In this document: positions 55,918-64,000 of the stretch, in pieces
Layout of the letters: every line of letters begins with the position of its first letter
How positions within the stretch are numbered: the stretch's first letter is position 1
From: Mycetocola_B reblochoni
GTDB lineage: Bacteria > Actinomycetota > Actinomycetes > Actinomycetales > Microbacteriaceae
Reading direction: 5' to 3'
DNA: 64,000 nt
Assembly: GCF_003667525.1 (NCBI RefSeq)
Contig: NZ_RCUW01000009.1
Span: 1-64,000, forward strand
The notes under the pieces: model-generated
The model's input: only the letters and a program-made list of their open reading frames with translations
Told to the model about the DNA's origin: nothing
Databases searched by the model: none
Program-made: the position numbers and the translations under genes

Positions 55918-56012
55918 CGTCATCACGCGGGTTTCGGGGGTGGTCACCACGGTGGCCGCCCCCGTTTCCGTTCGATCGTCGCAACACGCTCACACGCACG
56001 ATCACGGCTGCC

Positions 56013-56041
56013 GTGACATTTCCGTGACCTTCGCGTAGGGT
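56013..56041 (+). promoter_or_regulatory. Promoter of the NlpC/P60 hydrolase gene
   Basis: GTGACA (56013-56018), exactly 17 bases, TAGGGT (56036-56041). Start of transcription near 56048, giving a leader of about 127 bases. Confidence 0.6.
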
Positions 56042-56047
56042 GTTACC

Positions 56048-56174
56048 AGTCCAACGGCAGAACCCGGCCACAGGACCCCGCCCGGGGCGCTTCGCGCTCG
56101 TCTCCCCGGGGGTGACCCACCAACTTTTGTTGTGACGAGGCGACGTGTGTCGCAGAGGCGCGGAGGTACCTGTC
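56048..56174 (+). promoter_or_regulatory. Structured leader, possible c-di-AMP (ydaO-type) riboswitch
   Basis: The leader has AACGGCAGAACCCGG, then CCCGGGG pairing with CCCCGGG around GCGCTTCGCGC, and CCGGGGGTGACCCACC, which resembles the GGGGTGA element of ydaO riboswitches. These are known to control cell-wall hydrolase genes in actinobacteria. No covariance search was possible, so this is tentative. Confidence 0.45.
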
Positions 56175-57086
56175 TTGGTCGAAAGCAACCACGAGTCGAA
56201 GAACGACTCAACCGACGTGAACCCGAACACTCACGGCGACGTTCTTCCCACCCGTCGGAGCCTGCGGCCGCTGGCGCACTCGCGCAGCGTGTCCCGTCCG
56301 CACGAGAGCACGACCGCCGTCGCCCCGACGGCGACGAAGGCCCGCCGCACCGGTCCGACGAAGACGACGCGGCGGATTCGCTCGACCGCGATCCTCGCCC
56401 TCGTGGTTCCCGGTCTCGTCGCGACCGTCGGGCTGCCCGCTGTCGCCGCGTTCAACAGCCCCGAGGACAGTCAGGTCGGCGCATCGCTCGTCCAGACCCT
56501 CAAGGAGAGCGGCACGCAGACGCTGTCCGTGAGCGGTGACGTCGAGGCGCAGGAGGTCGACGTCGACACCTACTCCGCCACGACGCGCGAAGAGCTCGCC
56601 GCCACGGCCGCCCAGGAAGAGGCCGACGCCGCCGCTGAGCGTCGCGCCGAGGCCGCCGCCGAGCAGGAGACCGCGGAGACGGAGTACGAGTCGGCCACGG
56701 TCCTCGCCTCCGACACGGAGAACACCGTCGCCCTCAACGACGACACCAGCTACCAGAGCCAGCTCTTCGCCGAGGCACTGAAGTACCAGGGTGTGCCCTA
56801 CGTCTTCGGCGGCGCCACCCCGGCCGGCTTCGACTGCTCGGGCTTCGTCAAGTACGTCTACGCCAAGTTCGGCGTGAGCCTGCCGCACTCGTCGACCGCC
56901 CAGGGCGCGATGGGGACGACCATTCCGCTGTCCGAGGCCGTTCCCGGCGACCTGCTCGTCGCTCCGGGTCACATCGGCTTCTACGCCGGCAACGGGCAGA
57001 TCCTGCACGCCTCGCAGCCCGGTGTCCCGCTTCGCATCGGCGGCATGTACCAGGACTACCACGCCGTGCGCCTGCCGATCGGCTAG
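56175..57086 (+). CDS. Secreted NlpC/P60 peptidoglycan hydrolase
   Basis: 303 residues from TTG 56175, chosen because GGAGG lies eight bases upstream. A basic N-terminus (about 65 residues) leads to a hydrophobic export segment (RSTAILALVVPGLVATVGL), followed by an Ala/Glu-rich coiled coil (residues 120-180). The catalytic domain starts near 195 with Cys221 (GFDCSGFVKY), His266 (GHIGFYAG) and His278. It should cut cell-wall peptides during growth or division. Confidence 0.85.
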   Translation: MVESNHESKNDSTDVNPNTHGDVLPTRRSLRPLAHSRSVSRPHESTTAVAPTATKARRTGPTKTTRRIRSTAILALVVPGLVATVGLPAVAAFNSPEDSQVGASLVQTLKESGTQTLSVSGDVEAQEVDVDTYSATTREELAATAAQEEADAAAERRAEAAAEQETAETEYESATVLASDTENTVALNDDTSYQSQLFAEALKYQGVPYVFGGATPAGFDCSGFVKYVYAKFGVSLPHSSTAQGAMGTTIPLSEAVPGDLLVAPGHIGFYAGNGQILHASQPGVPLRIGGMYQDYHAVRLPIG

Positions 57087-57111
57087 ACAGCCGTCGTGAA
57101 CACCGCGTGAC

Positions 57112-57143
57112 GAACGCCGCGATCCCTAGGGATCGCGGCGTTC
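57112..57143 (+). terminator. Hairpin after the NlpC/P60 gene
   Basis: GAACGCCGCGATCC, CTAG, GGATCGCGGCGTTC: a 14-bp perfect stem, no T run. Confidence 0.7.
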
Positions 57144-57149
57144 GTGGGT

Positions 57150-57317
57150 TACAGTGATCGCAAACAACCGAAAGGCTGCCGCGACGCATGTCACGAATAT
57201 CCGCGAGCACCCGAACCAGGGTGCACTCAGGTAGCGGTGTCGTGCGTTCGCAACGGCGCATAGCCCCGCGCGCAGTGTGGGCTGGTGAGGCGCTGTCCGT
57301 CATGGACAGCGCCTTTT
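57150..57317 (+). ncRNA. Candidate small RNA or attenuated leader before the HNH gene
   Basis: About 170 bases without coding potential, containing hairpins (GCACCC/GGGTGC at 57209-57227, TGCGTTCGCA) and ending in a perfect intrinsic terminator. A TACAGT -10-like element sits near 57150. It could be a free RNA or a leader controlling the HNH gene by attenuation. No known family recognised. Confidence 0.4.
57289..57317 (+). terminator. Rho-independent terminator upstream of the HNH gene
   Basis: GGCGCTGTCC, loop GTCAT, GGACAGCGCC, then TTTT. Confidence 0.9.
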
Positions 57318-57395
57318 CTGTGCCCTGAGGGCGGCTGACGGTTCCGACATCGAATACCGGGAAGCCGCTTGGCTGTTCGAAGGAGAGACGATCTG

Positions 57396-57899
57396 ATGCG
57401 CACACTCGTGCTGAACGCGGGCTACGAGCCCCTCGCCGTGGTGTCCTTCCGCAGGGCCCTCGTGCTGGTGATGGACGGCAAGGCCGTCGCCGTGGAGACC
57501 GATCCGGAGGACCCGGTCGTCGCGGCATCGGACGCGTTCGATCGCCCCGTGGTGATCGTGCTCACCCGGTACGTGCGGGTTCCGATGTCGCGGAGGGTGC
57601 CGGTGTCGCGTCGCGGAGTGCTGCGCCGCGACGGAAACCGCTGCGGCTACTGCGGCAAGGCCGCGGCGACGATCGACCACATCCTGCCGCGCTCGCGCGG
57701 TGGCGCCGACAGCTGGGAGAACCTGGTCGCCTGCTGCGGTCGGTGCAACAACGTGAAGGGATCGAAGACTCCCGCCGAGATGAATTGGCAGCTGAGGGTC
57801 ACGCCCAAGATGCCGTACGGCCCGAGCTGGGCCGTCCGCGGGGCCGAGCGGATTCGACCGGAGTGGGACGCCTATCTCATGCCGTCCGTCGCGGCCTGA
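57396..57899 (+). CDS. Actinobacterial HNH endonuclease
   Basis: 167 residues. N-terminal region (MRTLVLNAGYEPLAVVSFRRA) typical of a widespread actinobacterial family, then CGYCG, the HNH motif TIDHILPRSRGG and CCGRCNNVKG with two zinc pairs. All catalytic residues are present. Role probably in DNA repair or phage defence, not proven. GAAGGAGAGACG precedes ATG 57396. Confidence 0.85.
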   Translation: MRTLVLNAGYEPLAVVSFRRALVLVMDGKAVAVETDPEDPVVAASDAFDRPVVIVLTRYVRVPMSRRVPVSRRGVLRRDGNRCGYCGKAAATIDHILPRSRGGADSWENLVACCGRCNNVKGSKTPAEMNWQLRVTPKMPYGPSWAVRGAERIRPEWDAYLMPSVAA

Positions 57900-57979
57900 T
57901 TCGGCGTCGCCGCGGCGGAGGTGCCGCGCGGTGGGTCGGTGTGCGCGCCCGTGCCGACTTCAGTAGACTGAATCCACCT

Positions 57980-58054
57980 GCCTCTGTAGCTCAATGGAAG
58001 AGCACCTCCGTCCTAAGGAGTTGGTTGGGGGTTCGAGTCCCTCCAGGGGCACCA
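57980..58054 (+). tRNA. tRNA-Arg (anticodon CCT)
   Basis: Full cloverleaf: acceptor GCCTCTG with CAGGGGC, D-arm, anticodon stem CTCC/GGAG with loop GTCCTAA (anticodon CCT), T-arm GGTTCGAGTCC, and an encoded CCA. A TAGACT -10 element lies at 57964-57969. Confidence 0.95.
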
Positions 58055-58058
58055 GAGT

Positions 58059-58095
58059 GAAGGCCCCGGCCGTCTGTGTGACGGTCGGGGCCTTC
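58059..58095. terminator. Terminator between tRNA-Arg and gntK
   Basis: GAAGGCCCCGGCCGTC and GACGGTCGGGGCCTTC form a 16-bp stem with one wobble and a 5-base loop; it serves both convergent units. Confidence 0.85.
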
Positions 58096-58161
58096 GCGTT
58101 CTCTCGGGCACGGGCCGCCGCGGCTGCGGCGACCCGTATCACGCGGGCGAGGTGGCCAGTC

Positions 58162-58740
58162 TCAGACGGCAGCGGGCGTTCCGGAGGCGGTGCCGGACGC
58201 ACCCTCCGGGTCCAGCGGGACGGCGACGCCGTGGGCGGCGAGGTGGTCGAGGGTGAAGGCGAGCTGTTCGGCGGGGCTCAACGACACGTCGACCGCGATG
58301 GCGTTCTCGTCCGGCTGCAGCGGCTCGAGAGTGGCCAGCTGGGAGGCGAGCAGCGAGGCCGGCATGTAGTGCCCCGTGCGAGCGGCCATGCGCGTGGCGA
58401 TGATGCGCTCATCCCCGGTGGGGTGCACGAACACGACGCCGTTCGCCGCGAGCACGTCCCTATAGCTGCGCTTGAGCGAGGAGCACGTCACGACGCCGGG
58501 CGTGCCCGCGGCCTGGTGCTCGTCGATCCAGCGGCGGATCGACCGCAGCCAGGGCCAGCGGTCCTCGTCGGTGAGCGGCGTGCCGGCGGCCATCTTGGCC
58601 ACGTTCGCAGCCGGGTGGACCTCGTCCCCCTCGAGGAAGTCCCAGCCGAGGGTCGTCGACAACCCGCTCGCGAGCGTTGACTTGCCGCTGCCGGAGACGC
58701 CCATGACGATGAGGACGGGGGTGCTGGAGTGGAGGGACAT
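58162..58740 (-). CDS. gntK: Gluconokinase
   Basis: 192 residues. P-loop GVSGSGKST (14-22), FLEGDEVHP, GTPLTDEDRWPWL, TCSSLKRSYRDVL and TGHYMPASLLASQLATLEPL are the gluconokinase (GntK) pattern. It phosphorylates gluconate for the pentose phosphate or Entner-Doudoroff route. No permease gene is next to it. A GntR regulator is divergent, so regulation by gluconate is likely. Confidence 0.9.
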   Translation of the reverse strand: MSLHSSTPVLIVMGVSGSGKSTLASGLSTTLGWDFLEGDEVHPAANVAKMAAGTPLTDEDRWPWLRSIRRWIDEHQAAGTPGVVTCSSLKRSYRDVLAANGVVFVHPTGDERIIATRMAARTGHYMPASLLASQLATLEPLQPDENAIAVDVSLSPAEQLAFTLDHLAAHGVAVPLDPEGASGTASGTPAAV

Positions 58741-59044
58741 CGGTGTTCCTGTTCTTCGTGGTGCGGGTTCGTTGGCTGGCGTCGGCGTCACGGGCGGACG
58801 GAGGCGGCGGCCCGTGCGGGGAGGGGGTGCCGCGGCGCGCGGGCGGGCATCCGGGGATCTGCCGGGACGGCGATGGTGATGATGGCCATGAGCTTCCTTG
58901 GTCTGGCGGGCTGGTGTCCGAGTCTCGTCAATACATCGTACATATTCTTCGACGCTTGTCGACCACGGTGTTCTCCGGCGCAGGCTCCGCGCCGCCACGG
59001 CCGGGCTGACGGTGAGTGTCGCGGCCGACGCCATAATGGGGAGC
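58741..59044. other. 304-base divergent control region of gntK and the GntR gene
   Basis: It holds a possible short upstream ORF (58788-58889), a minus TACGAT -10 near 58945-58950 that overlaps the segment ATACATCGTACATAT (likely operator), and a CATAAT -10 seven bases before the GntR start. No other gene. Confidence 0.55.
58788..58889 (-). CDS. Possible short upstream ORF in the gntK leader
   Basis: 33 codons from ATG 58889, with AAGGAAGCTC as ribosome site, encoding a Pro/Ala/Arg-rich peptide. It ends 47 bases before gntK. It could be a leader peptide or chance. Confidence 0.3.
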   Translation of the reverse strand: MAIITIAVPADPRMPARAPRHPLPARAAASVRP

Positions 59045-59767
59045 ATGACCTCTGTACCGCGGCGCACGACCCCTGCTGCGGTGAAGGTGCACGACACGAT
59101 CCTCGACCGCCTCGGCGAGCGCATCGTCAGCGGCCAGGTGCCGGCGGGCGAACGACTGGTCGCCGCCGACTGGGGCGAGGAGCTCGGAGCCAGTCGCACG
59201 GCGGTCCGCGAGGCGGTCCGTGTCCTCGAGTCGCTCGGCATGGTGAGCGTCAGGCGCAAGTCCGGCATCACGATCCGGCCGAGCACCGACTGGATGGCAT
59301 TCGCGCCGGAGATCGTGCGCTGGCGGCTGCGCGGGGCGGGACGGCTCGTCCAGCTGCACGAGCTGAGCGAGCTCCGTGCGGCCGTCGAGCCGGCCGCGGC
59401 GCGACTGGCGGCGTCGACCGCAGACGGGGTCGCGCGCGCGGCCCTCGGTGCCGCCGTCCAGGACATGGTGACGCATGCCGACAGGGCGAACGGTGCCGAC
59501 TACCTCGCGGCGGACGTGCGGTTCCATGCGACGCTCCTCCGCGCCTCAGGGAACTCGATGTTCGCCGGTCTCACCGCCGTGATCGAAGAGGTCCTCGTCG
59601 GGAGGACAGAGCAGGAGCTCATGCCGCAGACGGCGGACGAGACAGCGCTGCGTCTGCACCAGGAGGTCGCACACGCCATCACCAGACGCGACGGCGAGGC
59701 CGCGGCGCGGGCGATGACCGCCATCGTCGACGAGGCCGACCGGGCTGTGCAGTCCCTCCCGCTTTAG
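59045..59767 (+). CDS. GntR-family (FadR/FCD type) transcription regulator
   Basis: 240 residues. Winged helix 15-80 (ILDRLGERIVSGQVPAGERLVAADWGEELGASRTAVREAVRVLESLGMV), then the FCD ligand-binding domain (ELRAAVEPAAARLAA, DYLAADVRFHATLLRASGNSMF, LHQEVAHAITRRDGEAAARAM) with the conserved Asp/His metal residues. It most likely represses gntK and itself until gluconate or a related sugar acid binds. Message probably leaderless from a CATAAT element. Confidence 0.85.
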   Translation: MTSVPRRTTPAAVKVHDTILDRLGERIVSGQVPAGERLVAADWGEELGASRTAVREAVRVLESLGMVSVRRKSGITIRPSTDWMAFAPEIVRWRLRGAGRLVQLHELSELRAAVEPAAARLAASTADGVARAALGAAVQDMVTHADRANGADYLAADVRFHATLLRASGNSMFAGLTAVIEEVLVGRTEQELMPQTADETALRLHQEVAHAITRRDGEAAARAMTAIVDEADRAVQSLPL

Positions 59768-59830
59768 CGCCGTCGTTCGTCGGGCTCCCAATCCGCGTCG
59801 CTGGTGAGCAGTCGTCAGCGTGCGGGGCCC

Positions 59831-60301
59831 TCAGCCGGTGCCGCCGCCGTCGAGCTCGGCGTCTATCCGCGCGACCGCGGCGATCGAGTCGTCGAGAAAG
59901 CGCAGGATCACGGCCCGTTCGTCATCGTCGAGCCCGTCGAGTGTCCCGGCGATGCCTCGTGCGAGCGGTGCGAACAGTGCGCCGCCGACCGCCGTCGCCG
60001 TCTCGGTCGCCTGCAGCGTCGTGCTGCGTCGGTCGTCGTCGTTGCGGTGGCGTTCGACGTGGGAGTTGCCGACCAGGCGGTTGATCACAGCGCTGGTGGC
60101 CGGTGCGCTCAGTTCGAGGCGCCGGCTGAGCTCGCCGGGGGTGAGCGGTCCGCCGTCGGTCGAGCCCTCGAGGATGGCTCCGATGGCGCTGAGGTCGGTC
60201 GGGTGCATGCCGTGTGCTCCGGCAAGGTGGGCGACGTGGCGTTGCGTCTCGACGACCAGGCGCTGCAGTGCGCGCGCGATCTCCCCGTCCGTCGCCGCCA
60301 C
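59831..60301 (-). CDS. MarR-family regulator
   Basis: 156 residues from GTG 60301, which has GGGAG six bases upstream. Winged helix core (LSAIGAILEGSTDGGPLTPGELSRRLELSAPATSAVINRLVGNSHVERHRNDDDRRSTTLQATETA) between dimerisation helices. Divergent from the MMPL transporter, which it probably represses until a toxic ligand binds. Confidence 0.85.
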   Translation of the reverse strand: MAATDGEIARALQRLVVETQRHVAHLAGAHGMHPTDLSAIGAILEGSTDGGPLTPGELSRRLELSAPATSAVINRLVGNSHVERHRNDDDRRSTTLQATETATAVGGALFAPLARGIAGTLDGLDDDERAVILRFLDDSIAAVARIDAELDGGGTG

Positions 60302-60385
60302 GATGCACTCCCGATTCTGCTCCGCCGTGTGCTGACATGCTATCGCCCGGATATGCTTCCACCATCGAACTATTAGTGGGAGAGC

Positions 60386-62551
60386 ATGATGACGCACAGC
60401 CGACCCGGCACGATCCGCGCGACGCACGGCCGAGCGCGGATCTGGCCGCGCGTCCTCGCCGGGGTGGGCATCGTGCTGATCTGGCTCGTGCTCGCCGGCA
60501 TCGGTGGCCCCACCTTCGGCAAGCTCAGCAGTGTCAGCGACAACGATCCGGCGGCGTTCCTGCCCTCCAGCGCTGAGGCGACGGAGGCCAGGGAGGCGCA
60601 GGGGGAGTTCCTCGGGACCGACAGCATCCCCGCCATCGTCGTGGTGAGCGCACACGGCGCGCTCGACGACGCCGACAGGGACGCGCTGACGCGCTTCGCC
60701 GCGGCGGCGGAACGGGTGGACGGCGTCGATGGAGCCGTCGTCGGGCCCGTGCCGTCCGCGGACGGGCTCGCGGCCCAGTTCATCGTGCCCATCGGGTCCG
60801 ACGAGACGATCAAGACGGTGGTCGCGGAGCTCCGTGCAGCCCTCGCCGAGGCGGTCGAGGGCACCGCGCTCACCGGTCACGTCACCGGAGGCGCGGGGTT
60901 CAGTGCCGACCTGTCGGACGCGTTCGGCGGAATCGACGGGATTCTTCTCGCGGTCGCTCTCGGCGCCGTCTTCGTCATCCTGCTGCTGGTGTATCGCTCC
61001 GTGATCCTGCCGTTCGCGGTGCTGTTGACCAGCGTCTTCGCACTCTGCGCCGCGATCCTCGTCGTCTACCTGCTCGCCGCCGCGGACGTGATCGCCCTGA
61101 ACGGGCAGAGCCAGGGGATCCTGTCGATCCTCGTCATCGGGGCGACGACCGACTACGCCCTCCTATTCGTCTCTCGCTTCAGGGATGAGATCGCCGAGGG
61201 CAGCGACAGGTCGGCCGCGATCCGGGGCGCGTGGAGGGGCGCGGTCGAGCCGATCGTGGCCTCGGGCGCCACCGTCGCGGTGGCCCTGCTGTGCCTGCTG
61301 TTCTCGGACCTGTCCTCCAACCGGGCGCTCGGACCGATCGGCGCCGCGGGCATTGTGTGCGCTGTCCTGGCCGCCCTCAGCTTCCTCCCCGCCGTTCTGT
61401 TCCTCCTCGGGAGGGTCGCGTTCTGGCCCGTCGGCCCGCGCACGACCGGTGAGAACGCGGCCGTCACCGTCGAGACCGGGCTCGAGGGCCAGCGTGGCCT
61501 GTGGCGCCGGGTCGGAACTGTGGTCTCCCGGCGTCCGCGGGTCGTCTGGGTGAGCTGCGTCCTCCTGCTGGCGGTCGCGTGCCTCGGTCTCGGGCAGCTG
61601 CGCGCGGATGGCGTCCCGCAGAGCGAGCTGGTGCTCGGCGGCTCGGACGCGGCGGCGGGCGAGACGATGCTCGGCGAGCACTTCGACGCCGGGGCGGGGA
61701 GCCCCGTGTACATCGTCGTCGACGAGTCGAGCGCGGACGAGGTGTCCGCGGCGGTCGCCGATCAGCCGGACATCTCGACCGTGACGGCCATCGCCGACGG
61801 GGGAGGGCCCGCGGTCGGCGGGCAGCCGCCGCTCGTCGTCGACGGCAGGGTTCTGCTGTCGGCCACGCTCACCGTGGAGCCCGACTCCGAGCGGGCGGAG
61901 GAGCAGATCGTCCAGATCCGCGACGCCGTGCACGCGATCCAGCCGGACACCGTCGTCGGCGGCAGCACGGCGATCGCGTACGACACGAACGTCACCGCCC
62001 AGCGCGACCTGGTCACGATCATCCCGATCGTGCTCGTCGTGATCCTGGTGATCCTCATGCTGTTGCTGCGGTCGGTGGTGGCGCCGGTTCTGCTGATGGC
62101 GACGGTCGTGCTCTCCTACGCCGCGACGATGGGAGTCTCGGCGATCGTCTTCACCAACGTGATCGGCTTCAGTGGCGCCGACGCGACCGTGCCGCTGTTC
62201 GGCTTCGTCTTCCTCGTGGCGCTCGGCGTGGACTACAACATCTTCCTGATGACGCGGGTGCGGGAGGAGTCGGCGCTGCACGGCACGAGACCGGGCATCC
62301 TGCGGGGGCTGTCCATCACGGGAGGAGTGATCACCTCGGCGGGTCTGGTGCTTGCCGCGACCTTCGCCGCGCTCAGCGTGATCCCGATCATGTTCCTCGT
62401 GCAACTCTCGTTCATCGTCGCGTTCGGCGTGCTCCTGGACACGGTGCTCGTGCGCTCGCTGCTCGTCCCCGCGCTCGGCTATGACCTCGGTCGCGTGATC
62501 TGGTGGCCGGCGCGGCTCGGCCGCGAGCCGCAACGGCCGCGCGTGCGGTAG
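60386..62551 (+). CDS. MMPL/RND-family membrane transporter
   Basis: 721 residues, two repeats of six membrane helices with large loops after helices 1 and 7. Typical motifs: helices 2-6 with LAVALGAVFVILLLVYRSV and SILVIGATTDYALLFVSRFRDE, and in the second half VALGVDYNIFLMTRVREE. Such proteins export lipids or drugs using the proton gradient. GGGAG precedes the ATG. Controlled probably by the divergent MarR. Confidence 0.9.
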   Translation: MMTHSRPGTIRATHGRARIWPRVLAGVGIVLIWLVLAGIGGPTFGKLSSVSDNDPAAFLPSSAEATEAREAQGEFLGTDSIPAIVVVSAHGALDDADRDALTRFAAAAERVDGVDGAVVGPVPSADGLAAQFIVPIGSDETIKTVVAELRAALAEAVEGTALTGHVTGGAGFSADLSDAFGGIDGILLAVALGAVFVILLLVYRSVILPFAVLLTSVFALCAAILVVYLLAAADVIALNGQSQGILSILVIGATTDYALLFVSRFRDEIAEGSDRSAAIRGAWRGAVEPIVASGATVAVALLCLLFSDLSSNRALGPIGAAGIVCAVLAALSFLPAVLFLLGRVAFWPVGPRTTGENAAVTVETGLEGQRGLWRRVGTVVSRRPRVVWVSCVLLLAVACLGLGQLRADGVPQSELVLGGSDAAAGETMLGEHFDAGAGSPVYIVVDESSADEVSAAVADQPDISTVTAIADGGGPAVGGQPPLVVDGRVLLSATLTVEPDSERAEEQIVQIRDAVHAIQPDTVVGGSTAIAYDTNVTAQRDLVTIIPIVLVVILVILMLLLRSVVAPVLLMATVVLSYAATMGVSAIVFTNVIGFSGADATVPLFGFVFLVALGVDYNIFLMTRVREESALHGTRPGILRGLSITGGVITSAGLVLAATFAALSVIPIMFLVQLSFIVAFGVLLDTVLVRSLLVPALGYDLGRVIWWPARLGREPQRPRVR

Positions 62552-62759
62552 CCCTTTGCCGTCCGCGTGACGACCAGACCGGTTCGCTGCGCGACGGAGC
62601 GGCCGCCCGAGACGGTGCCGACTCGTCACACGACGCGTCGCCACCGGTGCGAGTGTCCCCGCGGTGGAGCCCGCCGGACGGAAGCTCGGTCTCACGGCTG
62701 ACACCGGGTGGCTCCGCTGCAGGACGCGGCACACGGCCCCGCGTTCCTACGCTCGGAGC

Positions 62760-63512
62760 ATGTCACAACCCCTCCGCGCCATTGCGCGCGTCGAACAGCT
62801 CAGCAAGCACTACGGATCGGAGCAGGCGAGGGTCACCGCGCTCGATGCGGTCACGCTCTCCTTCGCGGCCGGACAGTTCACCGCCGTCATGGGTCCGAGT
62901 GGGTCGGGGAAGTCCACGCTCATGCACATCGCCGCGGGGCTGGACTCGGCCAGCTCGGGGCGTGCGTGGATCGGCTCGACCGAGATCACCGGCCTCGGCG
63001 ACGACGAGCTCACCGTGCTCCGCAGGCGGGAGGTCGGTTTCGTGTTCCAGAGCTTCAACCTCGTGCCGACGCTCGACGTGCGCGGGAACATCCTTCTTCC
63101 CTTCGACCTCGACGGCCGGAGCCCGACGGCGGCCGAGACGGCGTGGATCGACGAGCTCATCGCGCGCCTGGGCCTCAGGGACCGTACCGCCCACCGCCCC
63201 CACGAGCTCAGCGGTGGACAGAAGCAGCGTGTGGCGATCGCTCGCGCGCTGGCCACCCGTCCGACCCTCGTGTTCGCGGACGAGCCCACAGGGGCGCTCG
63301 ACTCCGCCACGAGCAGGGACGTGCTCCGGCTGCTGCAGGACGCCAGCCGCGACTTCGGGCAGTCGATCGCCATGGTCACCCACGATCCGGTTGCCGCCGC
63401 GCACGCCGACCGGGTCCTGTTCCTCGCGGACGGACGTCTGGTGCGCGACAGCGGGCCGGCCAGCGCGGCGGAGCTCAGCGGGATCGTGCTCGGCCTCGAG
63501 GACGCGTCGTGA
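62760..63512 (+). CDS. ABC transporter ATP-binding protein (MacB/LolD type)
   Basis: 250 residues. Walker A GPSGSGKST (45-53), FQSFNLVPTLDVRGNILLP (Q loop), signature LSGGQKQRVAIARAL, Walker B LVFADEPTGALDS and the His switch. It powers the FtsX-like permease encoded next. A TACGCT element six bases before the ATG suggests a leaderless message. Confidence 0.9.
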   Translation: MSQPLRAIARVEQLSKHYGSEQARVTALDAVTLSFAAGQFTAVMGPSGSGKSTLMHIAAGLDSASSGRAWIGSTEITGLGDDELTVLRRREVGFVFQSFNLVPTLDVRGNILLPFDLDGRSPTAAETAWIDELIARLGLRDRTAHRPHELSGGQKQRVAIARALATRPTLVFADEPTGALDSATSRDVLRLLQDASRDFGQSIAMVTHDPVAAAHADRVLFLADGRLVRDSGPASAAELSGIVLGLEDAS

Positions 63513-64000
63513 GCTCGAGGACGCTCGCCCGCTCCGAGCTCGCCCGTCGGCCGGGACAGCACCTGCCCAGCCTCCTCGTGACGGCGCTCGGAGCGGCCTT
63601 CGGCGCCGCACTGCTGGCGGTGAGCTCGATGATCGGCGACTACGCCGCCACGACGGCGATCGGCGGAAGCGCCGGTGTCGAGCGGATGCTGACGGTGCTG
63701 TCCATCCTCTTCCTCGGGATCGCCGTGTTCGTCGCGGGCGTTGTCACGACGAACACCTTCAGCACGATCATCGCCGGCCGGGTGCACGAGATCGCCCTCG
63801 CCAGGGTCCTCGGCGCCTCGGCTCGCGATCTCCGCCGTTCCGTCGCGACGGAGGGCGCCGTCGTCGGCCTGCTGGGATCGGTGCTCGGCGTCGGCGTCGG
63901 GTGGGCGGTCGCGGCCCTGGTCGGCGTGATCGGCCGGGCCTCCGGCGTCGCGCTCCCCGTTCCCGAGGTGCTTGACCCGGTCCTCGCGGTTCCCCTGGTG
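63509..64000 (+). CDS. FtsX-like ABC transporter permease (partial at window edge)
   Basis: The first 164 residues, GTG start overlapping the ATPase stop (GTGA). One membrane helix near residue 20-40, a short periplasmic part, then two helices (LTVLSILFLGIAVFVAGVV and GAVVGLLGSVLGVGVGWAVAALVG) around the cytoplasmic RVHEIALARVLGASARDLRRSV motif characteristic of FtsX/MacB permeases. The gene continues beyond the window. Confidence 0.85.
   Translation, partial: MSSRTLARSELARRPGQHLPSLLVTALGAAFGAALLAVSSMIGDYAATTAIGGSAGVERMLTVLSILFLGIAVFVAGVVTTNTFSTIIAGRVHEIALARVLGASARDLRRSVATEGAVVGLLGSVLGVGVGWAVAALVGVIGRASGVALPVPEVLDPVLAVPLV

Larger units (their letters stand above)
57087..57395. other. 309-base gap: terminator and candidate small RNA
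   Basis: Holds a hairpin after the hydrolase (57112-57143), a 170-base structured stretch (57144-57288) and a strong terminator (57289-57317), followed by the leader of the HNH gene. No gene. Confidence 0.65.

Overview
The window is high-GC DNA from a Gram-positive actinobacterium, most likely Microbacteriaceae. The evidence is the core gene set: DUF3263 and DUF3027 proteins, a DtxR/IdeR-type regulator with all the iron ligands, a WXG100 protein, a CIRCE-controlled groEL without groES, and an XPB-type helicase beside a helicase-associated protein. The genus is inference.

Positions about 116-29820 are one siphovirus-type prophage integrated at the 3' end of a tRNA-Thr gene (29820-29892). Its left end lies outside the window. 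The switch is at 27408-27530. Repressor, ImmA-like protease and integrase are read on the plus strand; a Cro-like protein starts the minus-strand lytic operon. That operon runs leftwards through antirepressor, recombination genes (resolvase, YqaJ exonuclease, ERF annealase), HNH nucleases, replication protein, SSB, a DNA methyltransferase, a train of small ATGA-overlapping genes of unknown function (13414-18200), terminase, portal, a MuF protein carrying a CdiA-type nuclease toxin, scaffold, capsid, head-tail connectors, tail tube, frameshifted tail chaperones and tape measure. An IS5-family element (1-115) has cut the tape measure gene, so the prophage is probably defective. Two plus-strand genes (12905-13102, 24913-25500) look like lysogeny-expressed cargo. 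No lysis genes are visible; they would lie beyond the insertion sequence.

Positions 29820-64000 are host chromosome: a YdcZ-type transporter, a Sua5/YrdC protein, a divergent long GltB-like glutamate synthase translationally coupled to a CysJ-like diflavin reductase (no gltD), msrB with a nitroreductase, a cold-shock gene, groEL with two CIRCE-like operators, a WXG100 protein, a BCCT transporter, a two-component system, XPB helicase and partner, cold shock plus DUF3027, serC, a DtxR-family regulator, a secreted NlpC/P60 hydrolase with a structured leader, an HNH nuclease preceded by a probable small RNA or attenuator, tRNA-Arg, gluconokinase with a divergent GntR regulator, MarR with a divergent MMPL exporter, and the start of an ABC transporter.

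The observations most worth following are the GltB/diflavin reductase pair with its altered Fe-S cysteine spacing, the tandem covarying hairpins immediately after the MuF toxin gene, the repeated stop/start cassettes in the small phage genes, the sar-like terminator opposing the antirepressor start, and GAAAC direct repeats upstream of gltB and the first cold-shock gene.
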